A stretch of DNA of 64,000 nucleotides, from NCBI GenBank assembly GCA_035493475.1, contig DATJIF010000124.1, positions 1 through 64,000 on the forward strand, written 5' to 3'. The notes below the pieces were generated by a model. That model worked only from the letters and a program-made list of their open reading frames with translations. It was not told the origin of the DNA and ran no database searches. The position numbers and the translations under genes were made by a program. Shown here piece by piece: positions 43,899 to 53,657 of the stretch (positions are counted from its first letter, which is position 1; each line of letters starts with the position of its first letter). The DNA comes from Actinospica sp035493475 (GTDB taxonomy: Bacteria > Actinomycetota > Actinomycetes > Streptomycetales > Catenulisporaceae).

Positions 43899-44912
43899 AT
43901 GAACATGCGCCGACCCGTCACCACGTTGGCGATGTCCCCGCACCTGCTGAGCCACCTGTTCACCGAAGCGCAGCGTGCCGAACTGCGCGCGATCGCGGCG
44001 GTCTCGTTCGACGAGGTGCTCGCGGACTTCGGCACCGCCGAGGCCCGAACCCGACTGGCCGAGACCGAGGTGCTGGTCACCGGCTGGGGTACGCCTGTTC
44101 TGGACGCCTCGCTGCTCGGCGTCGCGTCGCGGCTGCGCGCGGTGATCCACACCGGAGGAACAGTCAAGGGGCTGATATCTGCGGAGTGGTGGGACCGGGG
44201 GCTGGCCGTGTCCAGCGCGGCGCAGGCCAACGCCCTGCCCGTGGCCGAGTACACGCTGGCGATGATCTTGCTCGCCAACAAGGGCGTGCACCGGTCGGAG
44301 CGCCTGTATCGACAGCGGCGCGCGTACGTCGACCGCGAGCTCGAGTTCCCCCGGGACGGCAACTTCGGCCGCACGGTCGGGGTCATCGCGGCGTCCCGGA
44401 TCGGGCGTCGGGTGATCGAGCTGTTGCGGCCGTTCGATCTCGACGTTCTGGTCAGCGACCCGTACCTGAGCCCGGCTGAGGCGGCGCTGCTCGGCGTCCG
44501 GCTCGTCGATCTCGACGAGCTGCTCGCCGTGGCGGACGTGGTGAGTGTGCACGCCCCGTCGCTGCCGGAGACCCGGCACCTGATCGACCGTCGCGGGCTG
44601 GCCCGAATCCGGGACGGGGCGACCCTGATCAACACCGCGCGCGGCGCACTGGTGGACCAGGACGCCCTGCTCGACGAGTTGCGCAGCGGGCGGATCAACG
44701 CGGTGTTGGACGTGACCGAACCGGACGTGCTGCCCGCCGACAGCGATCTCTACGAACTGCCCAACGTCGTCCTGACTCCGCACATGGCGGGCGCGGTCGG
44801 CGTCGAACTGCACCGGCTCGCAGAAATGGCCCTTCAGGAGCTGGCGCGCTATGTCCGCGGAGAGCAACTGGTGCACGCGGTCGACCCGGCCCTGTTCGAC
44901 CGCGCGGCCTGA
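43899..44912 (+). CDS. D-isomer-specific 2-hydroxyacid dehydrogenase family protein
   Basis: 337 residues. A Rossmann domain (VGVIAASRIGRRVIELLRPF, about 163-182), then SLPETRHLIDRRGLARIRDG, NTARGALVDQDAL with the catalytic Arg, DVTEPDVLP with the Glu and LTPHMAGAVG with the His form the classic triad. The glycine motif is atypical (G-x-x-A-A-S-R-I-G). The substrate is unknown; in carbohydrate loci such enzymes reduce or oxidise sugar-acid products. It is divergent from the large lyase gene and has its own operator. Confidence 0.85.
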   Translation: MNMRRPVTTLAMSPHLLSHLFTEAQRAELRAIAAVSFDEVLADFGTAEARTRLAETEVLVTGWGTPVLDASLLGVASRLRAVIHTGGTVKGLISAEWWDRGLAVSSAAQANALPVAEYTLAMILLANKGVHRSERLYRQRRAYVDRELEFPRDGNFGRTVGVIAASRIGRRVIELLRPFDLDVLVSDPYLSPAEAALLGVRLVDLDELLAVADVVSVHAPSLPETRHLIDRRGLARIRDGATLINTARGALVDQDALLDELRSGRINAVLDVTEPDVLPADSDLYELPNVVLTPHMAGAVGVELHRLAEMALQELARYVRGEQLVHAVDPALFDRAA

Positions 44913-44922
44913 CGGTATCGCG

Positions 44923-46059
44923 TCAGCCGGCCGGGGTGTGGCGGGCGACGCTCTGCCGGATCGTCAGGTGCGTGCCGATCATCGCGTACTGCCCGACGTT
45001 CTCGTCCGGCCGCTGTCGGTGTTCGTGTACGAGCCGTACGGCGGTCCGGCCGAGCTCCTCGTAGGGAACGTGCACGGTGGTCAGCTGGGGACGCAGGTCC
45101 ACCGCGACGTCGATGTCGTCGTAGCCCACCAGGGAGACGTCCTCCGGCACCCGCAGGCCCGCGTCGGTCAGCGCGGCCAGCGCGCCGGTCGCGATCACGT
45201 CGGTCTCGGCGAACACCGCGGTGAAGTCGCGGCCGCCGGCGAGGCGGTCCGCGGTGCGGCGGTATCCCGAGCCGCGGGTATAGGCGAGCGTCGTCTCGAG
45301 CAGGGCGGGATCCGGGGCCACTCCGAAATCCTCGAGCGCGCGGCGGTACCCCGTCTGCCGCTGGAGGCTCGTCGTCATCTGCGGGTCGCCGCCGAGGAAC
45401 AGGATCCGCCGGTGGCCCTGCGCGAGCAGGTGCGCGGTCGCCGTGTAGGCCCCGGCCTCGTTGTCGTACTCGACGACGGTGGTGGGCGTGTCGGGACCCA
45501 GGGGCGGGCGTCCGCACAGCACGAGGCGCGATCCGGCCTGGTCCAGGGCTTTGGCGATCTCCGCCGTCCGCTCGAGGTACTCCTCGCTCTCGACCACGCC
45601 GCCGATCAGCACCACCGCGCACGCCCGCTGCTCCCGCATGAGCTGGATCGCGGCCAGTTCCCGCTCCGGATCGCCCCCGGTCGAGCAGACCAGGCACAGC
45701 CAGCCGCGGCGGGCCGCCTCCTCCTCCGCTCCGTGGATCGCGGCGGCGAAGGAGGCGCCGCGGATGTCTTTGAGGACCAGGGCCACGGTGTTGGTGGTGA
45801 TGCCCGCCAACGCCCGCGCGTGCGTGTTGGCCACGTAGTTCAGCTCGCGGATCGAGCGCATCACGCGTTGCCGGGTCGACTGCGCCACCGGGTAGTTGTT
45901 GGCCAGCACCCGCGAGACCGTGGCCAGGGAGACCCCGGCGTGCGCGGCGACGTCCATGAGCGTTGCCGCCTGGCCGCCGGGCTCCTCGCGCCTGCGGGGC
46001 TTGCGTTTGACGGCCTTGCCGTTGGACCGGCCCTCGCCGGCGCCCTCGGCCACAGACAT
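44923..46059 (-). CDS. LacI family transcriptional regulator
   Basis: About 378 residues from ATG 46059. After a charged extension (EGRSNGKAVKRKPRRREEPG) comes the LacI HTH (ATLMDVAAHAGVSLATVSRV, LANNYPVAQSTRQRVMRSI) and the sugar-sensor domain (TNTVALVLKDIRGASFAAAI, FTAVFAETDVIATGALAALT, VPEDVSLVGYDDIDVAVDLR). It is divergent from the ABC transporter at 46260 and two TAGA..AACGCTT.CTA sites lie between them, so it probably controls the transporter, itself and, through similar sites near 51.3 kb, the GH43 and GH36 genes. Confidence 0.9.
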   Translation of the reverse strand: MSVAEGAGEGRSNGKAVKRKPRRREEPGGQAATLMDVAAHAGVSLATVSRVLANNYPVAQSTRQRVMRSIRELNYVANTHARALAGITTNTVALVLKDIRGASFAAAIHGAEEEAARRGWLCLVCSTGGDPERELAAIQLMREQRACAVVLIGGVVESEEYLERTAEIAKALDQAGSRLVLCGRPPLGPDTPTTVVEYDNEAGAYTATAHLLAQGHRRILFLGGDPQMTTSLQRQTGYRRALEDFGVAPDPALLETTLAYTRGSGYRRTADRLAGGRDFTAVFAETDVIATGALAALTDAGLRVPEDVSLVGYDDIDVAVDLRPQLTTVHVPYEELGRTAVRLVHEHRQRPDENVGQYAMIGTHLTIRQSVARHTPAG

Positions 46060-46090
46060 ATGTGTCCCGCTTCCCACTGCACGTCGTGCC

Positions 46091-46107
46091 TAGATCAACG
46101 CTTGCTA
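46091..46107. promoter_or_regulatory. LacI-type operator, AACGCTT class
   Basis: TAGATCAACGCTTGCTA; compare TAGAGGAACGCTTTCTA at 46162. Located just upstream of the LacI gene start. Confidence 0.55.
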
Positions 46108-46161
46108 CCCGAATTGTTGCACATCGTGGTTGACAGCGCCCCGGCCTAGGCGGCAGGGTTA

Positions 46162-46178
46162 TAGAGGAACGCTTTCTA
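46162..46178. promoter_or_regulatory. LacI-type operator, AACGCTT class
   Basis: TAGAGGAACGCTTTCTA, imperfect palindrome, 82 bases before the binding-protein gene. Confidence 0.65.
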
Positions 46179-46259
46179 TCCCCTCGCCCCAGGCCTTGCT
46201 CCGCTGCCGTCCGCCGTGACGGAAAGCGCAGCGCCCCGCACGCTCGAAGGAGAGCGCAC

Positions 46260-47594
46260 ATGGCAATGAGACGGACTGCGACGATACGGACCGGGGCGGC
46301 GGCAGCCGCTCTGGTCGCCGCCCTGACATTCGGCACCGCGTGCAGCGGCGGCAGCCAGGGGTCGGCGCAGGGCTCGGGCCCCGTGGTCGTCACCTACTGG
46401 GGTTGGAGTCCCGGCATACCGGCCCAGGTGGCGCTGTTCAACAAGACCCACACCGACATCCAGATCAAGTACACCGAGATCAAGGGCGGCACGGACGCGC
46501 TGACCGGCTACCGCAACGCGATCGCCGCCGGTGACGCGCCGGACCTGCAGAACGGCGACCAGTCCTGGCTCACCCCGCTCGTCGCCGAAGGGTCGATCGC
46601 CGACATCTCGCAGTACTTCGCCGCGGACAAGAGCTCGTACCTCGCCGCCGCGTGGAACGACGTGACGCTCGACGGGCGCCAGTACGCGGTGCCCAACAGC
46701 CTGGCGCCCGAGTTCTTCGTCTACCGCACGGACATCTACAAGAAGTACGGGCTGAGCGCGCCGACCACCTGGGACCAGTTCATCAGCCAGGGCAAGATCC
46801 TGGCCGCGCACGGCGTCAAGATCACGAACTTCGCCGGCGAGGACCCCTCCACCCTGGTCAACCAGGCCTGGCAGGCCGGGGCGCACTGGTACTCGGTGGA
46901 CGGCGACTCGTGGAAGATCGACTTCCTCAGCCAGCAGTCGCTGCAGGCCGCGAAGGTCATCCAGGACCTGATCGACGAGAACGCGATCTCCACCCAGACC
47001 GTGCAGGACTACGCCGCCTTCCAGCAGATCTACGACAAGGGCCAGACCGCTACCCGGGCCATCTGGCTCTGGTCCACCAACGGCATGGTGAAGAACTTCA
47101 AGCTCTCCTTCGGCGACTGGGCCGCCGCGCCCGTGCCGGGCTACTCGACCGGCGCCTCAGGCTCGGTGGGCGCGGCGGGCACGACCTACATCGCCAAGCA
47201 AACCAAGCACCTGAAGCAGGCCGTCGAGGCGGCGAACTGGCTCTCCACCAACCCGGACTCGATCAAGATCGCGGCCAGCCCGACCATCGGCTCCGCGACG
47301 TTCCCCGCGGTGGCCGACGCCGCCTCGTACACCCCGGCCCTGGTCTCGAAGCAGCTGTTCGGCAGCAACTACACCGAGGCGGTCGCCGTCGCGGAGAAGG
47401 CCTCCACCCAAGGAGTCAGTGGCTGGGTATTCGGCCCCGACTACACGGCGATGTATCAGGAGGCCGCGGACTGGTGGGCCAAGGTGATCACCAAGCAGAT
47501 CACCGTGGTCCAGATGCTCCAGCACCTGCAGCAGTGGACGGTGAGCGACCTCAAGTCCAGCGGGATCAACGTGATCGACGCGAGCAAGAGCTAG
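46260..47594 (+). CDS. ABC sugar transporter substrate-binding lipoprotein
   Basis: 444 residues with a lipoprotein signal (hydrophobic stretch then TFGTAC-SGG) and the family 1 binding-protein pattern (VVVTYWGWSPGIPAQVALFN, AGDAPDLQNGD, YAVPNSLAPEFFVYRTDIYK, YGLSAPTTWDQFISQGKILA). It should capture oligosaccharides for the permeases encoded next. A strong hairpin separates it from the permease genes. Operators upstream imply LacI control. Confidence 0.9.
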   Translation: MAMRRTATIRTGAAAAALVAALTFGTACSGGSQGSAQGSGPVVVTYWGWSPGIPAQVALFNKTHTDIQIKYTEIKGGTDALTGYRNAIAAGDAPDLQNGDQSWLTPLVAEGSIADISQYFAADKSSYLAAAWNDVTLDGRQYAVPNSLAPEFFVYRTDIYKKYGLSAPTTWDQFISQGKILAAHGVKITNFAGEDPSTLVNQAWQAGAHWYSVDGDSWKIDFLSQQSLQAAKVIQDLIDENAISTQTVQDYAAFQQIYDKGQTATRAIWLWSTNGMVKNFKLSFGDWAAAPVPGYSTGASGSVGAAGTTYIAKQTKHLKQAVEAANWLSTNPDSIKIAASPTIGSATFPAVADAASYTPALVSKQLFGSNYTEAVAVAEKASTQGVSGWVFGPDYTAMYQEAADWWAKVITKQITVVQMLQHLQQWTVSDLKSSGINVIDASKS

Positions 47595-47614
47595 CCGGTC
47601 GACCCGCCTGAGAT

Positions 47615-47660
47615 CCGGCGCCCCGCCCGCGCGTCCGCACGCGGGCGGGCGGGGCGCCGG
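47615..47660 (+). terminator. intercistronic hairpin between binding protein and permease genes
   Basis: CCGGCGCCCCGCCCGCGCGT (47615-47634), loop CCGC, and a complementary 3' arm 47639-47660 with a two-base bulge, about 20 pairs. It probably lets the binding protein be made in excess over the permeases. Confidence 0.75.
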
Positions 47661-47699
47661 AACCGTCCGTCCACCGCACCCCTGTCGAAGGAATCCCGC

Positions 47700-48650
47700 A
47701 TGTCCATCCCCATCGCCGCGGATGCACGCCCGCGCCGGGCCGAGGCGCGACGGCGCCGGGCCGGCTGGCGCACCGCCCAGTCGCTCAAGGGAGCGGCCTT
47801 CAGCCTGCCGTTCGTGCTCGGGTTCATCGCGCTGTTCATCATCCCGGTCGGGTACGCGGTGGACCAGAGCCTTTACGCGATCCGCTCCTCCGGGCTCGGC
47901 CTCGGCGGCCAGACCTCGGTCTTCGTCGGCTTCGCGAACTTCAGCCGCGGCCTGACCGATTCGGACTTCTGGCTCTCGGTGCTGCGGGTGGCCGTGTTCG
48001 CCGCGGTCCAGGTCCCCGTCATGCTCGGCCTCAGCCTCCTCGTCGCCCTGCTGCTCGACGCGGTCAAGGCCAAGACCGCCCGGATCTTCCGGATCGGGCT
48101 GCTCGTGCCCTACATGATCCCCGGCGTGGTCGCGACGCTGATCTGGATCTACCTCTACAGCCCGGACGTCGGCCCGCTCACCCCGCTGGCGCAGTTCTTC
48201 GGCTGGAACCTCAACCTCTTCTCCGCAGGCGCGATGTGGCCGTCCATCGGCAACCTGCTCACCTGGCACGGGCTGGGCTTCAACATGCTGATCATCTATG
48301 CCTCGCTGCAGGGCCTCGACCCGGAACTGCTCGACGCGGCCCGGGTGGACGGGGCGAGCGAACTGCGCGTGGCCCGGTCCATCAAGGTTCCGATGGTGCG
48401 CGGTGCCCTGGTGCTCACCGGGATGCTCTCGATGATCGGCCTGCTGCAGTTGTTCGCCGAGCCGCTGCTGTTCCGCTCCTTCGTGCCCCAGGTGATCACG
48501 AGTGATTACACCCCGACACTCGCCATCTACTTCCAGGCGTTCAGCAGCGACAACTACAACTACGCGGCCGCGCTCTCGCTGATCCTCGCGTCGGTGATCG
48601 CCGTGCTCTCCTTCCTCTACTACAAGTTCACGAACAGGCCGCAGCCATGA
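47700..48650 (+). CDS. ABC sugar transporter permease (MalF-type)
   Basis: 316 residues, six membrane segments (first at about 32-50). The EAA loop reads LQGLDPELLDAARVDGASEL (about 203-222), the contact site for the ATPase. The basic N-terminus (RPRRAEARRRRAGW) is cytoplasmic. The stop overlaps the next permease start by four bases (ATGA), so both are made together. Confidence 0.9.
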   Translation: MSIPIAADARPRRAEARRRRAGWRTAQSLKGAAFSLPFVLGFIALFIIPVGYAVDQSLYAIRSSGLGLGGQTSVFVGFANFSRGLTDSDFWLSVLRVAVFAAVQVPVMLGLSLLVALLLDAVKAKTARIFRIGLLVPYMIPGVVATLIWIYLYSPDVGPLTPLAQFFGWNLNLFSAGAMWPSIGNLLTWHGLGFNMLIIYASLQGLDPELLDAARVDGASELRVARSIKVPMVRGALVLTGMLSMIGLLQLFAEPLLFRSFVPQVITSDYTPTLAIYFQAFSSDNYNYAAALSLILASVIAVLSFLYYKFTNRPQP

Positions 48651-49585
48651 CCGCGCAGACTAGCGCAAGGACTGTCCCCTCTCCCGCTGCTCGCGGCACC
48701 GCGTCGGCCACGGCGCGCAAGCCCCCGGCCAAGGGCCGCCGCGGCTCGCCGAACCTCCTGGTCGTCCTCGGGCTCTCGCTGACCGTGATCTACTCGGTCG
48801 CCCCGATCTGGTGGCTGATCGTCTCGGCCACCAAGAACCAGTCAGACCTCTACAACACCAACGGCCTGTGGTTCGCGCACTTCAACCTGTGGCGCAACCT
48901 CAGGGACATCGGCTCCTACGACGGCGGCTACTTCTACCGCTGGATGCTCAACACCGCCGTGTACTCCGGGAGCGGCGCGTTCGTCGGCACGCTGATCGCC
49001 CTCGCCGCCGGCTACAGCCTCTCGCGCTACCGCTTCTGGGGCCGAAAGTACATCTTCGCGGCCGTCGTGGGCTCGTTCCTGCTGCCCAGCGCGCTGCTGA
49101 CGTTCCCGCTCTACCTGCTGTTCGCGAAGGTCGGGCTGGTCGGCACGCCGCTGTCGGTGATCATCCCCGCGTGCATCAACCCTTTCAGCGTCTACCTCGC
49201 GAAGGTCTACGTCGACGGGGCCGTGCCGGTCGAACTGCTCGAGGCGGCGCGCATCGACGGGGCCGGGGAACTGCGCATCTTCGGCTCGATCGTGGTCCGG
49301 CTGATGTCCACCGGCGCCGCGACGATCTTCCTGCTCGCCTTCGTCTCCAGCTGGAACGGCTTCTACCTGCCGCTGACCATGCTCGGCAGCGCGGGCAAGG
49401 CGAACTGGACGCTCGCCCTCGGGCTGTACGACTGGAGCGGCCAGCGCGAGCTCATGGGCTCGGGCGTAGACGGAACCAGCATGCTGATCACCGGGGCTCT
49501 GCTGTCGGTGATCCCGCTCGCGCTGTTCATGATCGCGATGCAGCGCTTCTGGAAGAAGGGCGTCACGCTCGGCGCCATCAAGTAG
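48647..49585 (+). CDS. ABC sugar transporter permease (MalG-type)
   Basis: 312 residues with six membrane segments and the EAA loop VPVELLEAARIDGAGELRIF. It pairs with the preceding permease. No ATPase gene is nearby; in actinomycetes a shared MsiK-type ATPase serves such importers, which I assume here. Confidence 0.9.
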   Translation: MTAQTSARTVPSPAARGTASATARKPPAKGRRGSPNLLVVLGLSLTVIYSVAPIWWLIVSATKNQSDLYNTNGLWFAHFNLWRNLRDIGSYDGGYFYRWMLNTAVYSGSGAFVGTLIALAAGYSLSRYRFWGRKYIFAAVVGSFLLPSALLTFPLYLLFAKVGLVGTPLSVIIPACINPFSVYLAKVYVDGAVPVELLEAARIDGAGELRIFGSIVVRLMSTGAATIFLLAFVSSWNGFYLPLTMLGSAGKANWTLALGLYDWSGQRELMGSGVDGTSMLITGALLSVIPLALFMIAMQRFWKKGVTLGAIK

Positions 49586-49593
49586 CTCGCGAT

Positions 49594-49625
49594 GCGGGCG
49601 CCGAGCCGTACGGACCGGCGCCCGC
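49594..49625. terminator. hairpin between converging transporter and GH43 genes
   Basis: GCGGGCGCCG (49594-49603) and CGGCGCCCGC (49616-49625), loop 12 bases; nine bases after the permease stop and before the convergent GH43 stop. Confidence 0.75.
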
Positions 49626-49635
49626 TCGGTGTTGA

Positions 49636-51276
49636 TCAGCAGTCTGACCCGCTCTCCGTCTCCATCCGGAAGTAGGCGAAGTCGGCCGTCCACGAAGCGG
49701 TCAGCGGATCCTGCGCGGCGACGCCGACGAACGCGCCGGTGAACCGCAGCACCGGACCGTGGTCGTCGGAGAGAATGCCCGCGTCGAGCACGGGGCCGAC
49801 TCGTAGCCAGGCCGACCCGTCCGGCGAAACCGAGAACGCGAGCACGGCGTCCTCGAACACGGCGCTCAGGTGCACCTGCGGCCACGCGGACACGTCGAGG
49901 TCCACGCGCTGTTCGGTGTACGCCTCCCCGTCGCACGCGCACAGCACCAGGTGTCGGCCGGCCTCGTCGTGTGCGATCGCGAGGTAGTAGTAGCCGGTGA
50001 CGTTGTACCAGCACACGAGTCCGGCGCGCTGACCCGGCTGCTCGGGCGTGCAGTGCACGCGGGTCGACACCTTCGCGCGGGTGCAGGTGAGCCGCTGGGC
50101 GAGCAGGCTCTGGCCGAAGCGCGATTGCAGGCTGTGCCGCCCGCGCAGACGCAACCAGCCCGGGCGCTCCCGCAACGAGGCCCAGTCCTCCGCGATCGGC
50201 TCACGCAGTGACTGCCAGTGCTGAGAAAGCCGCGGCCCGGCGAAGTCGTCGCGACGCACGTCGATCGGGCCGGTCGTGTCCTCGTCCCGGGCGCCCGCCG
50301 CGGGGTCATCCGCCGAGAGGCGCGGCGGGGTGAACCGGTCCGCGGGCCAGTGCCCGCCCTGGGCGAGCCGCAACCAGCCGTCGGCCGTCCACTCCACCTG
50401 CTGGATGCAGGTCTCCCGCCCGAGGATGGAGCGGCGGCCGCGCGGGGTCGGCACCGGCCGGCTGGCCAGATGCACGAGGTACCACCGGCCGTCCGGCGTC
50501 TCGACGAGTTCTCCGTGGCCCGCCTTCTGCAGGCGGACTGCGAGATCGTCCCTCGAGGTGAGCAGCGAGCCCGCGGGGTCGGCTTCATACGGCCCGGTGA
50601 GCTCGCGCGACCGGGTCATCAGGATGCCGTGGTTCCAGCCGGTCCCGCCCTGAGCGAGCATCAGGTAGTACCAGCCGTCGCGCCGGTAGATGTTCGGCCC
50701 TTCGACGAGTTCGTCGCGCGCGAACACGAGCCGTCGCGGTCCGACGAGCCCGCCACGCTCCGCGTCGAACTCCTGCAGGACGATCCCGGCGAAGCTCGCG
50801 CGGTCGGGGCGAGCGTCCCAGCTCATGTTGACCAGCCAGTGCCGGCCGTCCTCGTCGTGGAAGAGCGAGGGGTCGAAGCCTCCGGAGCCCGCGTGGATCG
50901 GCTCCGACCACGGCCCGTCGATCGACTCGGCCGTGGTGACGAAGACGTCGAGGTCGCGGAACGCTCCCCGGGTCGTGTGGACGACCGCGTACGTCAGCCA
51001 GAATCTGCCGCCGTGCCGGCTGAGCGACGGCGCCCACACCCCGCCGGAGTCCGGCACCCCCCGCAGCGGAAGGCGGTCCGGGTCGGTCAGCGCGAACCCG
51101 ATCGGCTCCCAGCGCGCGAGGTCTCGCGAGCGGTGCAGCCGGATGCCGGGAAACCACTCGAACGTGCTGGTCGCGATGTAGTAGTAGCCGTCGACCCGGA
51201 GTATGGACGGGTCCGGGTGGAAGCCCGGAAGAACCGGATTGGCCACCGTCGACGGTTGCGTGCCGAGGTCTGTCAC
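49636..51276 (-). CDS. GH43 family beta-xylosidase/arabinofuranosidase
   Basis: 546 residues from GTG 51276 (GGAGG ribosome site). N-terminal five-bladed propeller with the GH43 residues: base Asp22 (GFHPDPS), Asp135 (GGFDPSLF) and acid Glu192 (ELVEGPNIY). From about residue 350 a beta-sandwich follows (RLSQHWQSLREP, CTRAKVSTRVHCT, GLVCWYNVTGYYYLAI), typical of GH43 exo-acting xylosidases/arabinofuranosidases. No signal peptide, so it works on imported oligosaccharides. Divergent from the alpha-galactosidase with LacI-type sites in between. Confidence 0.9.
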   Translation of the reverse strand: MTDLGTQPSTVANPVLPGFHPDPSILRVDGYYYIATSTFEWFPGIRLHRSRDLARWEPIGFALTDPDRLPLRGVPDSGGVWAPSLSRHGGRFWLTYAVVHTTRGAFRDLDVFVTTAESIDGPWSEPIHAGSGGFDPSLFHDEDGRHWLVNMSWDARPDRASFAGIVLQEFDAERGGLVGPRRLVFARDELVEGPNIYRRDGWYYLMLAQGGTGWNHGILMTRSRELTGPYEADPAGSLLTSRDDLAVRLQKAGHGELVETPDGRWYLVHLASRPVPTPRGRRSILGRETCIQQVEWTADGWLRLAQGGHWPADRFTPPRLSADDPAAGARDEDTTGPIDVRRDDFAGPRLSQHWQSLREPIAEDWASLRERPGWLRLRGRHSLQSRFGQSLLAQRLTCTRAKVSTRVHCTPEQPGQRAGLVCWYNVTGYYYLAIAHDEAGRHLVLCACDGEAYTEQRVDLDVSAWPQVHLSAVFEDAVLAFSVSPDGSAWLRVGPVLDAGILSDDHGPVLRFTGAFVGVAAQDPLTASWTADFAYFRMETESGSDC

Positions 51277-51288
51277 CGCTGCCTCCAG

Positions 51289-51303
51289 TAGAAAGCGTTC
51301 ATC
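51289..51303. promoter_or_regulatory. LacI-type operator near the GH43 start
   Basis: TAGAAAGCGTTCATC, related to the AACGCTT class (reverse orientation AACGCTTTCTA), 13 bases upstream of GTG 51276. Confidence 0.5.
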
Positions 51304-51413
51304 GGATACTAAGGAGCAAGCTCGGCACAACGCAAGGGCGCTGCTGAAGTCACCTTGGGACTTATGGCTGGCAGGTATGTATGGCGTCCGACTCGTCGCC
51401 GTAGTAGTTTGCC

Positions 51414-51428
51414 TAGAAAACGCTTACT
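51414..51428. promoter_or_regulatory. LacI-type operator near the GH36 start
   Basis: TAGAAAACGCTTACT, close to the sites at 46091 and 46162, 19 bases upstream of the TTG start. Confidence 0.6.
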
Positions 51429-51446
51429 GCCCGAAAGGGGACTGAG

Positions 51447-53603
51447 TTGCTCCGCACCTCGCTGTCCGGTTCCCGATGCCGGCTCGATCTGGAGGCCCCG
51501 CCGGACGCGCCGGTACGGATCGTCGGGCTCGGCATCGGCGATACGTCGTTCCTCGAAGGCGGTTCGGGCACCGAGCGATTCGTGCCGCTGGTCGGGCTGG
51601 AGGCTTCGGGTGAGGGGCGCGTGGGCACGGCGGGCAAACGGCACGTGGACGGAGCCCCGGGGCGCAGGCTCCGCTATCGCGCGCACCGGGAGCGTCGCAC
51701 GGACGAGGCGTTGGGCCTGGAGATCGAGCAGGCGGACGACACGAGCGGCCTGCGTGTACGCACGTTCATCGAGCAGCGCGTCGGTATCGACGCCTTCCGC
51801 TTCCGGCATGAGCTGACCCTTGACGCGGGGGCGAAGCAGCCGGCGCTCCTGGAGTACGTCGGATCGCTGGCGTTCGCGGGGATGCCGTGGACGGACGATG
51901 TGCGGCTGTGGTCGGCGGCGAATCCGTGGAGCGCCGAGCATCGTTGGCGTGCGGCGCCGCTGGGCGAGTACGGGCTTTACGACACCGGTATGCACCGCTA
52001 CGGCCAGCGTGGCACGAAGAACCGGATCGCGATCGGTTCGGCGGGTGCGTGGTCCTCGTCCGAGTTCCTGCCGATGGGCGGGCTCGAATGGGTGGACGAC
52101 CGCCGGATGCTGCTGTGGGAGATCGAGCACAACGGCAGTTGGCAGTATGAGGTGGCCGACCGGGTGGGCGGGCTGTACCTGACCGTCTCCGGGCCCTGCG
52201 ATCCCGAGCACCAGTGGCGCAGGTTCATGACGTGCGGGGCGACGTTCACGACCGTGCCGGTCACGCTCGTGCTGAGCGACTCGGGAATCGAAGGCGCGGC
52301 GGCCGCGGCGAACGCCCACCGCAGGGCACTGCGTCGCCCGCATCAGGACCACGAAGCGCTTCCGGTGGTCTTCAACGACTTCATGAACTGCCTGATGGGC
52401 GAGCCGGACGCGGAAAGACTGCTGCCGCTGGTGGACGCCGCGGCAGACGCGGGCGCCGAGGTGTTCTGCGTCGACGCGGGCTGGTTCGACGACGAACCGG
52501 GCGCGGAACCCGGGCCCGGCGGTGTGCCGGGCTGGTGGGACTCGATCGGCGCATGGCAGGAGTCCGCCAAGCGTTTCCCGGACGGCCTCGCCGGACTGCT
52601 GGAGCGGATCAAGGATCGCGGCATGGTCCCGGGCCTGTGGCTGGAGCCCGAGTGTGTCGGCGTGCACAGCCCGACCGCCGCCGCGTTGCCCGAGTCGGCG
52701 TTCTTCCACCGCGACTGGCGCCGGGTCACCGAATGGGGCCGCCAGCAGCTGAACCTCGCCGACCCGGCGGCGCGCGCGTTCCTCGATCGGACGATCGACG
52801 AGCTCGTGCGGCGCTACGGCCTCGGCTACCTGAAGTTCGACTACAACATCGACGCGGGCATCGGCACCGACCTCGCCGCGGACAGCCCCGGCGACGGCCT
52901 GCTGGAGCACAATCGGGCGTACCTCGCCTGGCTGGACCGGCTTCTCGACCGCCACCCCGGCCTGACGATCGAGAACTGCGCGGCCGGGGGCAGCCGCACC
53001 GACCAGGCGCTGCTCTCCCGACTGCCGATCCAGTCGCTGACCGACCAGCAGGACCACCGGCTCATGCCTCCGATCGCCGCCGCCGCGCCGCTGGGTGTCC
53101 CGCCGGAGCAGGGAGCGGTCTGGGCATACCCGCAGCCTGAGTTCAGTGACGCGGAGAACGCGTTCACGCTGGCCTCCGCGCTACTCGGTCGTGTGCACCT
53201 GAGCGGCCGGCTCGACCTGCTCGACGAGGCCCAGTCCGCGCTGGTCAAGCGTGCCATCGACACCTACAAGTCGTACCGGCACGTGTTGCCCACTGCGAAC
53301 CCGCACTGGCCGCTCGGCCTGCCCGCCTGGGACGACGCTCTCATCTGCCTCGCGCTGGAGACGGCAGCGGGCGACTGGTACGTCCTCGTCTGGCGCCGCG
53401 AGGAATCGGCCGACGGGTCGAGAACGGTCGAGATACCCGTCCCGGCGTCGGCGTTCGACGAGGGGAGAGTCGTCTTCGCGAAGGACGAGGAGCACCCCGA
53501 TCCGTCTTACGAGAGCGAGGCCGGGACGCTCCTGCTGACTCTGGATCCGCTCGACGCGGTGCTCGTCCGTTTGACGTCGGCGTCCTGGCGTGCACGAACG
53601 TGA
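51447..53603 (+). CDS. alpha-galactosidase, GH36
   Basis: 718 residues from TTG 51447 (AAGGGGACTGAG precedes). An N-terminal beta-supersandwich is followed by the GH36 barrel: CVDAGWFDDE (about 341-350), GLWLEPECVG, YLKFDYN with nucleophile Asp465, IENCAAGGSRTDQALL and SLTDQQDH with the probable acid/base Asp533. No signal peptide. It hydrolyses terminal alpha-galactosyl units from imported oligosaccharides. An AACGCTT-class operator lies just upstream. Confidence 0.92.
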   Translation: MLRTSLSGSRCRLDLEAPPDAPVRIVGLGIGDTSFLEGGSGTERFVPLVGLEASGEGRVGTAGKRHVDGAPGRRLRYRAHRERRTDEALGLEIEQADDTSGLRVRTFIEQRVGIDAFRFRHELTLDAGAKQPALLEYVGSLAFAGMPWTDDVRLWSAANPWSAEHRWRAAPLGEYGLYDTGMHRYGQRGTKNRIAIGSAGAWSSSEFLPMGGLEWVDDRRMLLWEIEHNGSWQYEVADRVGGLYLTVSGPCDPEHQWRRFMTCGATFTTVPVTLVLSDSGIEGAAAAANAHRRALRRPHQDHEALPVVFNDFMNCLMGEPDAERLLPLVDAAADAGAEVFCVDAGWFDDEPGAEPGPGGVPGWWDSIGAWQESAKRFPDGLAGLLERIKDRGMVPGLWLEPECVGVHSPTAAALPESAFFHRDWRRVTEWGRQQLNLADPAARAFLDRTIDELVRRYGLGYLKFDYNIDAGIGTDLAADSPGDGLLEHNRAYLAWLDRLLDRHPGLTIENCAAGGSRTDQALLSRLPIQSLTDQQDHRLMPPIAAAAPLGVPPEQGAVWAYPQPEFSDAENAFTLASALLGRVHLSGRLDLLDEAQSALVKRAIDTYKSYRHVLPTANPHWPLGLPAWDDALICLALETAAGDWYVLVWRREESADGSRTVEIPVPASAFDEGRVVFAKDEEHPDPSYESEAGTLLLTLDPLDAVLVRLTSASWRART

Positions 53604-53657
53604 CTTAGCAGGAGTAATAGGGGTGAATCGGCACGCCCGAACGCCTGATTCGCGTAA